NCBI GenBank assembly: GCA_030600655.1
Contig: JAUVLP010000007.1
Location: 1 to 47,319 of the forward strand
DNA from: Candidatus Eiseniibacteriota bacterium
GTDB taxonomy: Bacteria > Joyebacterota > Joyebacteria > Joyebacterales > Joyebacteraceae
Direction of reading: 5' to 3'
Length of the DNA stretch: 47,319 nt
Below, one piece after another: positions 17,562 through 25,920 of the stretch (within the stretch, counting starts at the first letter, position 1; each line of letters opens with the position of its first letter). The notes under the pieces were generated by a model. The model worked only from the letters and a program-made list of their open reading frames with translations. It was not told the origin of the DNA and did no database searches. The position numbers and the translations under genes are program-made.

Positions 17562-19121
17562 ATGAGACTGGTTACGCCGGACGAGATGCGCGCTATAGAC
17601 AGCCGGGCGATAGACGGGATGGGAATCCCCGGGCTCACTCTGATGGAGAGCGCCGGGATGGGCACCGTGGAGTTCATCGAGAGCGAGCTCGGTGATCCTG
17701 CCGGCGCTGGCGTCGTGGTCGTCTGCGGCAAGGGGAACAACGGCGGCGATGGTTTCGTCATCGCTCGAGGTCTCACGGAACTCGGGGCCGAAGTGGGTGT
17801 ATTCCTGCTCGGGCGGGCAGGCGAGCTTACCGGTGACGCGCGCGCCAACTACATGCGCCTGGATCCGGAGTGCATATGCGAACTCATGGACGAGAGAGGG
17901 CTTCCCAATCTCATTAGTGAGATAGATGATGCGGAACTCATTGTCGATGCGATCTTTGGCACAGGGTTCAAAGGCGCCGCGCGTGGGCTTCACAGTGAAG
18001 TCATAGCAGCGATCAACGCGAGCGGGCGGCCGGTACTTGCGGTGGATGTGCCGTCGGGGCTGGACGCTTCGACCGGTGCTCGGGAAGGTGAGTGCATCAA
18101 CGCTGCGTGGACCTGTACGATGGCGCTGCCGAAGTTGGGCTTCTATCTGCATCCGGGTCGCGAGGCTGCCGGCATCGTTCATGTCGTCGACATCGGCATC
18201 CCCGAAGAGGCCGTCACTGCTGTTGCCCCACTGCGGAGCGTCCTTACCGAAAACGAAGCATCCAGCCTTCTCCCAGGGAGAGATCCCGGCGGGCACAAGG
18301 GGGCGTTCGGAAAGATAGCCGTCATCGCGGGTTCGGTCGGCTACTCGGGCGCTGCGGCGCTGACATCGCTGGCCGCGCTCCGAAGTGGCGCCGGACTTGT
18401 GACCCTTGGGACACCGGGGAGCCTGAACGATATCCTCGAAGCCAAGTTAACCGAGGTGATAACAAGGCCGTTGGCCGAGACATCCGAGAGATCCATCTCT
18501 GCTGCTGCGCTTCCAGCAATAGAAAGCCTGCTCGATTCGTCCGATGCTCTTGCGCTTGGGCCCGGGCTCTCGCAGAACGGCGAGACCCAGGAGCTGATCC
18601 GGGCTCTCGTGAAAGAGCTATCGCTTCCGTGTGTTATCGACGCGGATGGTCTGAATGCACTGACACCAGAGGAGATCGGCGCACGATCGGGTGACGCGCC
18701 CGTCGTCATCACGCCGCATCCGGGCGAGATGGCGAAGCTGTGTGGCCGGACGATGTCCGAGGTGCTCGACGCGCGTGAGGCTGTGGCCGCCGATGTCGCG
18801 ACGCGGGCGCGAGCAACCGTCATCCTCAAGGGAGCCGCATCCGTTGTGGCCGATGCCTCAGGCAAGATCTACATCAATCCGACCGGCAACGATGGCATGG
18901 CGTCGGGTGGGAGCGGGGACGTTCTCACCGGCATAGTTGCGGCGCTCCTTGGTCGGGGGATGTCGGCACTGGACGCGGGCGTGCTTGGGGCGTATGTCCA
19001 TGGGAGGGCCGGTGATGTCGCTGCGTGTGCTATCGGAAGAACGGCGATGATAGCGGGGGATCTGATTGATTTTCTGGCCGACGTCTACTTGGAGCTTGAG
19101 AGCGGAGTCTACGAGGGCTAG
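17562..19121 (+). CDS. nnr: bifunctional NAD(P)HX epimerase/dehydratase
   Basis: This enzyme repairs hydrated NADH and NADPH: the N-terminal YjeF_N domain (about 1-215) interconverts R and S epimers, and the C-terminal ribokinase-like domain (about 230-510) dehydrates the S form using ADP. Seen in the sequence: GKGNNGGDGFVIARGL and DAIFGTGFKG in the first domain; PGGHKGAFGKIAVIAGSVGYSGA, VIDADGLNAL, ITPHPGEMAKLCG and NDGMASGGSGDVLTGIVAALL in the second. Length 519 is normal for the fused bacterial form (also called nnrD/nnrE). GGAGG lies 8 bases before the ATG. It follows acpS and precedes the M20 gene by 30 bases. Confidence 0.97.
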   Translation: MRLVTPDEMRAIDSRAIDGMGIPGLTLMESAGMGTVEFIESELGDPAGAGVVVVCGKGNNGGDGFVIARGLTELGAEVGVFLLGRAGELTGDARANYMRLDPECICELMDERGLPNLISEIDDAELIVDAIFGTGFKGAARGLHSEVIAAINASGRPVLAVDVPSGLDASTGAREGECINAAWTCTMALPKLGFYLHPGREAAGIVHVVDIGIPEEAVTAVAPLRSVLTENEASSLLPGRDPGGHKGAFGKIAVIAGSVGYSGAAALTSLAALRSGAGLVTLGTPGSLNDILEAKLTEVITRPLAETSERSISAAALPAIESLLDSSDALALGPGLSQNGETQELIRALVKELSLPCVIDADGLNALTPEEIGARSGDAPVVITPHPGEMAKLCGRTMSEVLDAREAVAADVATRARATVILKGAASVVADASGKIYINPTGNDGMASGGSGDVLTGIVAALLGRGMSALDAGVLGAYVHGRAGDVAACAIGRTAMIAGDLIDFLADVYLELESGVYEG

Positions 19122-19151
19122 AGGCATTAGGCGAATGTCCAGGGGGACGCA

Positions 19152-20339
19152 GTGAAGAACACAATGGCGAAGGATGCAGAGAAGCTCGCGGGCAAGCTTA
19201 AGAAGCTGCGCCGCCGCATCCACATGTACCCGGAACTCGCGTACGAGGAGCACCGCACGTCGGAACTCGTGGCGGACACGCTGAGGGCCGCAGGGATCAA
19301 GGTTACAACCGGAGTCGCGAAGACAGGAGTCGTCGGCTTTCTGCGCGGGGGCAAGCCCGGCAAAACTGTTGCACTCCGTGGAGACATGGACGCGCTTCCG
19401 ATCACGGAGCAGAACGACGTTCCGTACCGTTCCAGAGTGGAAGGGATCATGCACGCGTGCGGCCACGACGGGAACACAACGACCGTGCTGGGCGCGGCGA
19501 TGCTCCTTGCGGCAAGGCGTGACGACATCGTTGGCAATGTGAAGTTCTTCTTCCAGCCGTCCGAGGAAGCTCCGCCCGGAGGGGCGCTTCCGATGATCGA
19601 GGAAGGGGTTCTTGAGAAGCCGAATGTCGACTACATCATAGGCGTGCACGTCGATTCAATGATTCCCGTTGGGAAGATCGGGGTGCGGGACGGGCACATG
19701 ATGGCGGCGGCCGATGATTTCTCGCTGTCCATTCTTGGCGAAGCATCGCACGGCGCGAAGCCGCACCTGGGAGTCGATGCTATCACGCTCCAGGCGCAGG
19801 TGATAACGGCGCTCCAGACGATCGTGAGTCGCAGGGTGAACCCGACACACCCGATCGTTCTCACGCTGGGCACGATCCACGGGGGGTACAGGCAGAACGT
19901 TATTGCCGATCGCGTTGACATAGAGGGAACACTTCGGACGCTCGACCCAAAGGACAGGCGCGACGGTGTGCGCATGATAGAAAAAACCGTTGAGCACGTG
20001 ACGAAGGCATTCGGCGGTCGGTACGAATTCGATTTCCGGGAAGGCTATCCGGTTCTGACGTGTGATCCTAAGATCACGGCGATAGTGCGTAAGGCAACGC
20101 GCGAGCTTTTCGGGAAGCGCAGTGTTGTCGAAGTCACCGAGCCGTCCATGGGAGGCGAAGACTTCGCCTATTTCGTCAATCGTGTACCAGGCATGATGCT
20201 TCGCCTGGGCACCGGCAACAAGAAGCGCGGCTTCACCTATCCATGGCATCATCCCAGATTCGACATCGACGAGGATGCTCTCTGGATCGGTGCTGCCGTA
20301 ATGGCGCACTCGGCTCTGCTCTGTCTGACGGACGGCTAG
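19152..20339 (+). CDS. M20-family metallo-amidohydrolase
   Basis: 395 residues matching the M20D group that hydrolyses N-acyl or auxin-type amino-acid amides. Features in order: RRRIHMYPELAYEEHRTS, ALRGDMDALPI, MHACGHDGN with the Cys and His metal ligands, FFQPSEEAPPGGA with the catalytic Glu, a dimerisation insert around EASHGAKPHLGVDAI, and PWHHPRFDIDEDAL with the last His. The common GHDGH reads GHDGN here; that last His is generally not a listed metal ligand, so activity is probably kept. The GTG start has AGGGGG 5 bases upstream; ATG at 19164 is an alternative. No signal peptide, so cytoplasmic. Its stop at 20339 directly abuts the thiL frame. Confidence 0.92.
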   Translation: MKNTMAKDAEKLAGKLKKLRRRIHMYPELAYEEHRTSELVADTLRAAGIKVTTGVAKTGVVGFLRGGKPGKTVALRGDMDALPITEQNDVPYRSRVEGIMHACGHDGNTTTVLGAAMLLAARRDDIVGNVKFFFQPSEEAPPGGALPMIEEGVLEKPNVDYIIGVHVDSMIPVGKIGVRDGHMMAAADDFSLSILGEASHGAKPHLGVDAITLQAQVITALQTIVSRRVNPTHPIVLTLGTIHGGYRQNVIADRVDIEGTLRTLDPKDRRDGVRMIEKTVEHVTKAFGGRYEFDFREGYPVLTCDPKITAIVRKATRELFGKRSVVEVTEPSMGGEDFAYFVNRVPGMMLRLGTGNKKRGFTYPWHHPRFDIDEDALWIGAAVMAHSALLCLTDG

Positions 20340-20405
20340 GTGCGCGGCCGATTACTAACACGCATTTTCTATGAGGCGCATGGCGCCGGCACAAAGAGGA
20401 AAGCG

Positions 20406-21404
20406 ATGAGTGCGGGAGAACGAGAGCTGATCAAGCGCATACGCGGGAGCGTTGGCACGCCGGGGCCGGCGACCATCGTCGGGATAGGTGATGACGCGGC
20501 CGTCTTCGAACCGGCGCCGGGGTTAGGACTCATTACGTGTGACGCGTTCGTGGACGGTGTCCACTTCCGTCGGGATTTCGCGACGCTCAGTGATATAGGA
20601 ACGAAGTGCATGATCGCAAACGTCAGTGACATTGCCGCAATGGGTGGATTCCCAACCCGCGCCGTGGTCTCCCTGTGTATTCCCGAGCACATCACCGAGA
20701 GCGACGTTTCCTCTATCTACGACGGCATGCTCAGCGTCTGCCGACGCTTCTCGTTCGAGATCGTAGGCGGCGATATTGTCAGCTCCCCCAAAGACCTTGT
20801 CATCTCGATTGCGCTGATGGGGGCGGCGAGCCGGGACCGGATAGTCACTCGTTCGGGCGCGGTTGTGGGTGATGCGATCATGGTGACCGGTCAGATCGGT
20901 GGCTCCGAGGCAGGACTCCGGGCGCTTGCCGCGGGTTTTCCACAAGAGGGCGCGGTGCTGGCTGCCGTAAGGCGGCACCTGAGGCCGACCCCGCGGATTG
21001 CCGAGGCCCAGGCGTTTCTCGACGTTGCAACGCCCCACGCGATGATTGACATAAGCGACGGCCTGGGGTCAGAGCTCTGGCTTCTGGCTGAAGAGAGCGG
21101 AGTCGGGCTGAGGATCCGTGAGGATCTCATTCCGGTTGACGAGTGTGCGAGAGCGGTCGCCGACGAGTTGGGTTGCAGTGCACTCGAGCTTGCAATGGGA
21201 AGCGGGGAAGAGTTCGAACTCGTTGTTGCGATACCGCAGCCGGAGATGTCACGGACGGTGGAACATGTGGCTGCGGTGACTGGAACGACGGCTACATATA
21301 TAGGGGATGTGGTTGGTGCCGTTCAAGGGTGCAGTCTGGTGAGGTCGGACGGTTCCGTGGAGCCGCTTGAGCGCTCCGGGTACGAGCACCTTGGTGGGGT
21401 GTGA
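20406..21404 (+). CDS. thiL: thiamine-monophosphate kinase
   Basis: ThiL phosphorylates thiamine monophosphate to the active cofactor thiamine diphosphate. The 332-residue protein shows GIGDDAAV near the N-terminus, CDAFVDGVHFRRDF, ANVSDIAAMGGFPT with the metal-binding Asp, GGDIVSSPKDLVISI (usually GGDT) and ISDGLGSELWLLAEESGVG, all diagnostic of the PurM-like fold of ThiL. ATG at 20406 is preferred over the GTG at 20340 because GAGG lies 6 bases upstream and the extra 22 residues carry no family sequence. It is probably the last gene of the acpS-nnr-M20-thiL run. Confidence 0.96.
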   Translation: MSAGERELIKRIRGSVGTPGPATIVGIGDDAAVFEPAPGLGLITCDAFVDGVHFRRDFATLSDIGTKCMIANVSDIAAMGGFPTRAVVSLCIPEHITESDVSSIYDGMLSVCRRFSFEIVGGDIVSSPKDLVISIALMGAASRDRIVTRSGAVVGDAIMVTGQIGGSEAGLRALAAGFPQEGAVLAAVRRHLRPTPRIAEAQAFLDVATPHAMIDISDGLGSELWLLAEESGVGLRIREDLIPVDECARAVADELGCSALELAMGSGEEFELVVAIPQPEMSRTVEHVAAVTGTTATYIGDVVGAVQGCSLVRSDGSVEPLERSGYEHLGGV

Positions 21405-21422
21405 ATGGGGAGGTGGTGGGGA

Positions 21423-22325
21423 ATGAGTGAGCGAAGAAGAGTCCAACGATCCAGTCCGCCGGGAGATGTGTGCTTCCGCGGCCTGTCCGTGTGCATGGGG
21501 AGTTGCGGGTGTGTCGTGTGGTTGTGTGCGGTGTGGCTGTGCACGATCGCTCTCTCTGCTCTGCCTGATTCTGCGGTCGCCGACGATGTATCCGGTGGTA
21601 TCACCAAGGACACAACCTGGACAAGCGCCGGGAATCCATGGACTGTCACCGGCGATATCACAGTCAAGACGGGAGCGACTCTGACGATTGAGAGCGGCGT
21701 CGAGGTCCTCTTTGACGGCGACTACTATATGTGGACCGACTCCACGACCAGCGGGACGATAATTGTTCAGGGCGCGATCGGGGACAGTGTTGTGTTCAAG
21801 GCGGCCTCCGGGCTGCCGGACGAGAGCCAGTGGAGAGAGATAGGGATCTTCGACTCTCCCGGAACGTCGTTCGATTACTGTGTGGTGATGCACGCGAAGG
21901 TCGGCATCAAGCTGAGCGACTCGGACAGTCCGATCACGCACTGTGCCTTGAGGCACTGTCAGACCGGCATCTGGTGCAAGAGAGCGTCACCGCCGATCGA
22001 GAGCTCATGGATAACCGACTGCTCGTTCGCGGGAATCCTTTGCGAGACGAGATCGAGCTTGCCCGTGATTCACGACTGCAACCTCTACGACAACCCCAGG
22101 TACAATGTCAGGCTCATGAACTACATCGAGGCACCGATGGTTACGATTGACGCTACAGAGAACTGGTGGGGAACGGCTGAGGAGGCGGAGATAGAGGCCG
22201 GCATTTTTCATAGCGGTGATGATGTAACTGTTTCCTATGGGACCGTAGACTACGAGAACTGGCGCAACGAGGCACCTGTCGAGGAGCATACTTGGGGTTC
22301 CATTAAGGCATTGTTCATAAGGTGA
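21423..22325 (+). CDS. exported right-handed beta-helix protein
   Basis: 300 residues. An unusually Cys- and Trp-rich hydrophobic N-terminus (CMGSCGCVVWLCAVWLCTIALSALP) acts as signal peptide or anchor. The mature part begins GGITKDTTWTSAGNPWTVTGDITVKTGATLTIESGVEV, the capping turn of many secreted beta-helix proteins, and continues with short turns (IIVQGAIGDSVVFKAA, DSDSPITHCALRHCQTGIW, SLPVIHDCNLYDN) and NWWGTAEEAEI, a motif common at the end of such helices. It ends EEHTWGSIKALFIR, similar to the tail of the lipoprotein at 277. ATG at 21423 has GGAGG about 9 bases upstream; ATG at 21405 is possible. Its stop overlaps a small GTG-started frame (GTGA at 22322). Confidence 0.82.
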   Translation: MSERRRVQRSSPPGDVCFRGLSVCMGSCGCVVWLCAVWLCTIALSALPDSAVADDVSGGITKDTTWTSAGNPWTVTGDITVKTGATLTIESGVEVLFDGDYYMWTDSTTSGTIIVQGAIGDSVVFKAASGLPDESQWREIGIFDSPGTSFDYCVVMHAKVGIKLSDSDSPITHCALRHCQTGIWCKRASPPIESSWITDCSFAGILCETRSSLPVIHDCNLYDNPRYNVRLMNYIEAPMVTIDATENWWGTAEEAEIEAGIFHSGDDVTVSYGTVDYENWRNEAPVEEHTWGSIKALFIR

Positions 22326-22444
22326 ACACGGCAGACCACTCCTTGACCACATCTCTTGGAGTCGAAAAGCCCTATGGCTTGGGCGGAACGAAGAAAAAGG
22401 AGGAAATCCTCAGATCCATTGTTGACAGGTTGAACAAGCTGTGA
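22322..22444 (+). CDS. possible 40-residue small protein
   Basis: A 40-codon frame starts with GTG overlapping the beta-helix stop as GTGA (22322-22325) and ends at 22444. The first half is unstructured; the second half, TKKKEEILRSIVDRLNKL, is a clean amphipathic helix and resembles the N-terminal helix of small nucleotidyltransferases, as if cut short. Against it: its last codons carry the promoter of the next gene and there is no independent ribosome site. It could be a real coupled microprotein, a gene remnant or chance. Confidence 0.3.
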   Translation: MNTADHSLTTSLGVEKPYGLGGTKKKEEILRSIVDRLNKL

Positions 22445-22450
22445 TATTCT
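22422..22450 (+). promoter_or_regulatory. strong extended -10 promoter of the C25 peptidase gene
   Basis: A perfect TTGACA (22422-22427), 17-bp spacer, and TATTCT (22445-22450) preceded by TGA, which gives an extended -10 element. Transcription would start near 22457, leaving a leader of about 50 bases that is almost entirely folded. Confidence 0.65.
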
Positions 22451-22454
22451 TAAG

Positions 22455-22503
22455 TTGTGATGGGGATCACAAAGCCTGCGGCCGGCAAACGGTCGGAGGC
22501 TTT
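22455..22503 (+). promoter_or_regulatory. structured leader hiding the ribosome site of the C25 peptidase gene
   Basis: Two alternative hairpins share bases. The first is TTGTGAT/ATCACAA (22455-22461 / 22466-22472, loop GGGG). The second runs from AAAGCCT (22471-22477) to AGGCTTT (22497-22503) and continues, past one G-G mismatch, as CGGCCG/CGGTCG around a GCAAA loop: 13 pairs in all. The Shine-Dalgarno GGAGG (22495-22499) lies inside the 3' arm, 6 bases before the TTG start. Alternatively it is a terminator-like attenuator, since TTTCTTT follows. I do not recognise a known riboswitch. Confidence 0.55.
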
Positions 22504-22505
22504 CT

Positions 22506-25019
22506 TTGTACACCATCAGAATCAGAAGATCGAAGCTGGATGTTGAAAACAGCGTGGGCGCTAGCGTTTTCGGCGGCACCGTCAGTGCCGGCTCCGTAGT
22601 CAGGACATCTGTCCTCCAGGTCGTCCTCTCAGTGCTGCTCCTCACTTTTCCTGCTCTCGACGCGAACGCCGGACTCGACCCGGCGGCTCTGACTGCCACC
22701 AGCTATGAGGTGGCAGTCACCGCCACGGCTGACGCCGTGGTCGCAACCCTGTTGCTCGACCCAGCGCAACTGACGTTCGAGCAGTATGAGGGGTACGACC
22801 TGGTCTCCCTTGAGGGAGCCCAGCACACCACCGAGCCAGCTCTGCCCATGCTTCCCCTCCTCAACATCCAGCTTCTTCTTCCTCCAGATACAAGACCCGA
22901 GGACTTGTCCTACACCTACGGCGGAACTGTCTATCTTCCTGATTCATATGTGATTCTACCTGCTCCCCGGCCAGCGCGGTTCTCTTCTGGTGAAGCAGTC
23001 AAAATACCCCATCCGAAAGCAGAGACCTATGGCTCTGTGCTGCCATACCCCAGGGAGATAGCTCGCCTGGCCGGGGACGGTTCCTCTGCTGGTTACAGGA
23101 TGGTCGGGATTCTCGTGACGCCACTTCAGTATGTGCCGGCGACCGGGGAACTCCTCTTTCATACACGCATAGAGATCACGATCGACCTTAGCTCTACCTC
23201 CAGCCGCTCGCCGGTTGCCGTTTCTCTCTCCTCGGCGGCCGGCGCGGCGGTTGTCGGCTCCGCTGCCAATCCAGGCGACACCGGTTCGTACACAAGGAGA
23301 TCATCCGCACGGGATGCCTCTGCTGTCGACTACATGATCATATGTCCTGAGTCGTTCACTGATGCGTTCCAGCCGCTCGCAGACTGGAAGACACGCAAGG
23401 GTGTGAAGGCAGAGATAGTGACCCTCGAGTCGATCTATGCGAACCCCCTGTTTGATGGAAGAGATAATGCCGAGGAGATCCGCAACTGCATCCGCCAGTA
23501 CTTCTCAGAAGACGGAACAAGCTGGGTCCTTCTTGGCGGCGATACCAATATCGTTCCGGCGCGGAGGGCGTACGACTTCTTCTACGACCAGGGCCTTCCG
23601 GCCGATCTCTACTACTCGGCCCTCGACGGAAGCTGGGACGACGACGGTGACGGCCGGTGGGGCGAGGTCGGGAGCGACAATGTGGACATGTATGCCGACG
23701 TGTTCGTCGGCAGGGCGCCCGTCGAGACCACAGATGAAGCGGCCATTTTCGTCGACAAGGTCCTCGTATACGAAGGCGCGTCGTTCACGGTGCCCTCCGA
23801 CTTCCAGACAGACATGCTCTTCCTTGGTGAGATTCTCTGGGACTCACCGAACCCATATACGGATGGTGGTATTGCGCTCGACATGATTGATGACGGCTAC
23901 GTGCCGGATGTATTCAGTCCGATTACCAAGCTTTATGAGAGCTCCGGCAACCTGAGCACCGCGTCAGCTGTTCAGGAGCTGGAGAATGGATACGGGATCA
24001 TCGTCCATGAAGGGCACGCCAACATTTCGACCGCCAGCGTTGGCCTCGGTGCGCTCACCTCCGCGACACTCGACGGTCTCGGTAACGGTGAGCGCGGTGG
24101 TCTCTGGTACTCGGTCGGGTGTTGGTCCGCCGCCATCGACTACGACACGTTCGGAGAGCACTGGCTTACGAACGGCGGCGGTGGTGGCGTTGCGTATGTC
24201 GGCAACTCCCGCTATGGCTGGGGCTGCCCAGGCTACCCGGGACAGTGCGTGTCCGACCTCTACAGCCAGCGCTTCTTCGAGTCGCTCTTCACTAAGGACC
24301 TGGTTCACGCCGGTCTTGTTCACGCGGACGCGAAACACAATTTCATCAGCCTTGCACAGAGCGACGATTACACCCGCTATGTGATGTACGAACTGAATCT
24401 TCTTGGGGATCCGGAGCTTCCGATCTGGACCGATGCTCCTTCTCTTCTCACGGTCAGCTATGACGATGTGGTTCAGCTCGGGGACGATCGAGGCGATCTC
24501 GAGATTGAGGTGACGGTCGGCGGTTCACCCGTCGGTGCCGCCACCGTTTGCCTCATGACCGAAGATGGTGAGATCTACGTGACCGGCGAGACCGACGCCG
24601 CCGGCCGCGCGGTTCTGACGATCGAGTTCGACCAGCCGCGAGAGGCCGCGCTGACCGTTACTGCTCACAACTGTGTGCCGTTCGGGGCGGCGATCGGCCT
24701 TGGTGAGCCGACCTCGGATGTCGGCGATGCGGAGTTCGGGAGCGCGACCGCTCTTCAGCAGAACTACCCCAATCCCTTCAATCCCATGACCAGTATCGCC
24801 TTCAGTCTGGCTGAGAGCGGCCATGCCCGGATCGTGATCTACGACGTGTCCGGCAGGCTCGTGAAGGTCCTCATCGATGAAGACACTGATGCCGGGCCGG
24901 GCTTCGTAACCTGGAATGGCAGAGACGATGGAGGCAGAGACGTTGCCTCCGGCACGTACTTCGCGCGCATGAGCGCGGGCGGAATCTTCACAGAGAGAAA
25001 GATGGTGCTGATGAGATAG
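22506..25019 (+). CDS. C25 (gingipain-like) peptidase with FlgD-like C-terminal tail
   Basis: 837 residues. A signal sequence (VLQVVLSVLLLTFPALDANA) follows a 33-residue N-terminal extension. Residues of about 50-240 form a propeptide-like beta region. The C25 catalytic domain follows: VDYMIICPESF, PLADWKTRKGVKAEIV, WVLLGGDTNIVPAR and DVFVGRAPVET, with His504 in VHEGHANIS and Cys539 in SVGCWSAAID as the expected dyad. A short Ig-like domain then leads to the FlgD-like tail (about 748-837) with NYPNPFNP, YDVSGRLVKVL and a final RKMVLMR, as on cargo of type IX-like secretion. The tail argues for a cargo protein rather than the sortase PorU. TTG at 22506 is the only start with a ribosome site (GGAGG, 6 bases), itself inside a hairpin. 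Confidence 0.87.
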   Translation: MYTIRIRRSKLDVENSVGASVFGGTVSAGSVVRTSVLQVVLSVLLLTFPALDANAGLDPAALTATSYEVAVTATADAVVATLLLDPAQLTFEQYEGYDLVSLEGAQHTTEPALPMLPLLNIQLLLPPDTRPEDLSYTYGGTVYLPDSYVILPAPRPARFSSGEAVKIPHPKAETYGSVLPYPREIARLAGDGSSAGYRMVGILVTPLQYVPATGELLFHTRIEITIDLSSTSSRSPVAVSLSSAAGAAVVGSAANPGDTGSYTRRSSARDASAVDYMIICPESFTDAFQPLADWKTRKGVKAEIVTLESIYANPLFDGRDNAEEIRNCIRQYFSEDGTSWVLLGGDTNIVPARRAYDFFYDQGLPADLYYSALDGSWDDDGDGRWGEVGSDNVDMYADVFVGRAPVETTDEAAIFVDKVLVYEGASFTVPSDFQTDMLFLGEILWDSPNPYTDGGIALDMIDDGYVPDVFSPITKLYESSGNLSTASAVQELENGYGIIVHEGHANISTASVGLGALTSATLDGLGNGERGGLWYSVGCWSAAIDYDTFGEHWLTNGGGGGVAYVGNSRYGWGCPGYPGQCVSDLYSQRFFESLFTKDLVHAGLVHADAKHNFISLAQSDDYTRYVMYELNLLGDPELPIWTDAPSLLTVSYDDVVQLGDDRGDLEIEVTVGGSPVGAATVCLMTEDGEIYVTGETDAAGRAVLTIEFDQPREAALTVTAHNCVPFGAAIGLGEPTSDVGDAEFGSATALQQNYPNPFNPMTSIAFSLAESGHARIVIYDVSGRLVKVLIDEDTDAGPGFVTWNGRDDGGRDVASGTYFARMSAGGIFTERKMVLMR

Positions 25020-25170
25020 AGCGCTAATGCATTTGGGGAGACATTGCTGGCCGGTTCCCTCGTCGAAGTCATCGGAGAGCCTCCTGGAACATGGCTAACG
25101 GAGGGGCCGGTCGGCAAGAAGTCCCACCAGAGTCTCCCTTCTTTCACCACCGACAATTCAAGGAGCCGGC

Positions 25171-25920
25171 ATGATGCGATTTGCTACAATCGCTGTCTGG
25201 GTTTCCCTTTTTCTGATCTTACTCATCGGTCCAGCGTCAGCTCGTCCACTCGTCTGGGAGGCGTGGGGAGAGAACGCCGTTGCCGCCAGCGCTTCAGAGG
25301 GAACGCACGCCTGGATCACGCACGGACTGTACGAACGGGGGACTGAAGTCGGAATGGGCAAGTGGCAGGCAGCCGGCACTGCGATGGGTATCATGCTCGC
25401 GTGGGAGGTTGTCGAGGTTAAGGGTATGGATGCGCTCGGCGTGTCGGTTCAGGATCTTGCCGCCAACACTCTCGGCATGGTTGCGGGTGTTGTGGGGCTT
25501 GGGGTCAACTACCAGTACGTCACATTTTCCGATCCTCCGGAGCATGACAAGGTCTGGATGAAGATACCATGCACGCCCAGGAACGACATGAGCTACTCGT
25601 TCGAGCTGCAGTCGGGCCAGGTGACGGCTGGTGTGAAGTACTTGGGGAAGATCCAGGGCGACATGGTGATGGGTTCCGCGTCGATGCCGGTCCACGCGGG
25701 TGAGACAGGTGACAACAGCCTGATACCGTACATGGGATACAAATGGAAAAGCGGCTGGCACGCAGCAGCCGGATACGACGGCGTGAATGAAAACGTGATG
25801 GTCGGCGGCGGGTACGCGCTGTCGGTCGGATACGTTGGCACCGACATCACCGCTCTTCTGGCCGAAGGGGAACTCGCGCTCGGCTTAGGGGTCTTCGTCA
25901 ACTACGACTTGATCTTCTAG
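25171..25920 (+). CDS. exported barrel-like protein, YfiM/DUF2279-like
   Basis: 249 residues with a clear signal peptide (IAVWVSLFLILLIGPASA). Two hydrophobic Gly-rich helices (WQAAGTAMGIMLAWEVVEVKG and LAANTLGMVAGVVGLGVNYQY) follow, then an alternating C-terminal half ending in Phe, as in outer-membrane proteins. The pattern of a short helical region before Trp/Tyr-rich strands resembles YfiM/DUF2279 proteins; this is a tentative match and no lipobox is present. AAGGAG lies 5 bases before the ATG. Its TAG stop shares the palindrome CTAG with the stop of the convergent thrS gene, so the two genes overlap by 4 bp. Confidence 0.65.
   Translation: MMRFATIAVWVSLFLILLIGPASARPLVWEAWGENAVAASASEGTHAWITHGLYERGTEVGMGKWQAAGTAMGIMLAWEVVEVKGMDALGVSVQDLAANTLGMVAGVVGLGVNYQYVTFSDPPEHDKVWMKIPCTPRNDMSYSFELQSGQVTAGVKYLGKIQGDMVMGSASMPVHAGETGDNSLIPYMGYKWKSGWHAAAGYDGVNENVMVGGGYALSVGYVGTDITALLAEGELALGLGVFVNYDLIF

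Noticed and set aside
22451-22503. Cyclic-di-GMP (GEMM) riboswitch in the C25 leader
   Set aside because: CAAAGCC resembles part of the GEMM core, but the second helix and the GGCAAACC arm are missing and the leader is too short.
25051-25110. Hairpin CCGG-CCCTC / GAGGG-CCGG after the C25 gene as a terminator
   Set aside because: The stem is interrupted, the loop is long and no T-run follows.
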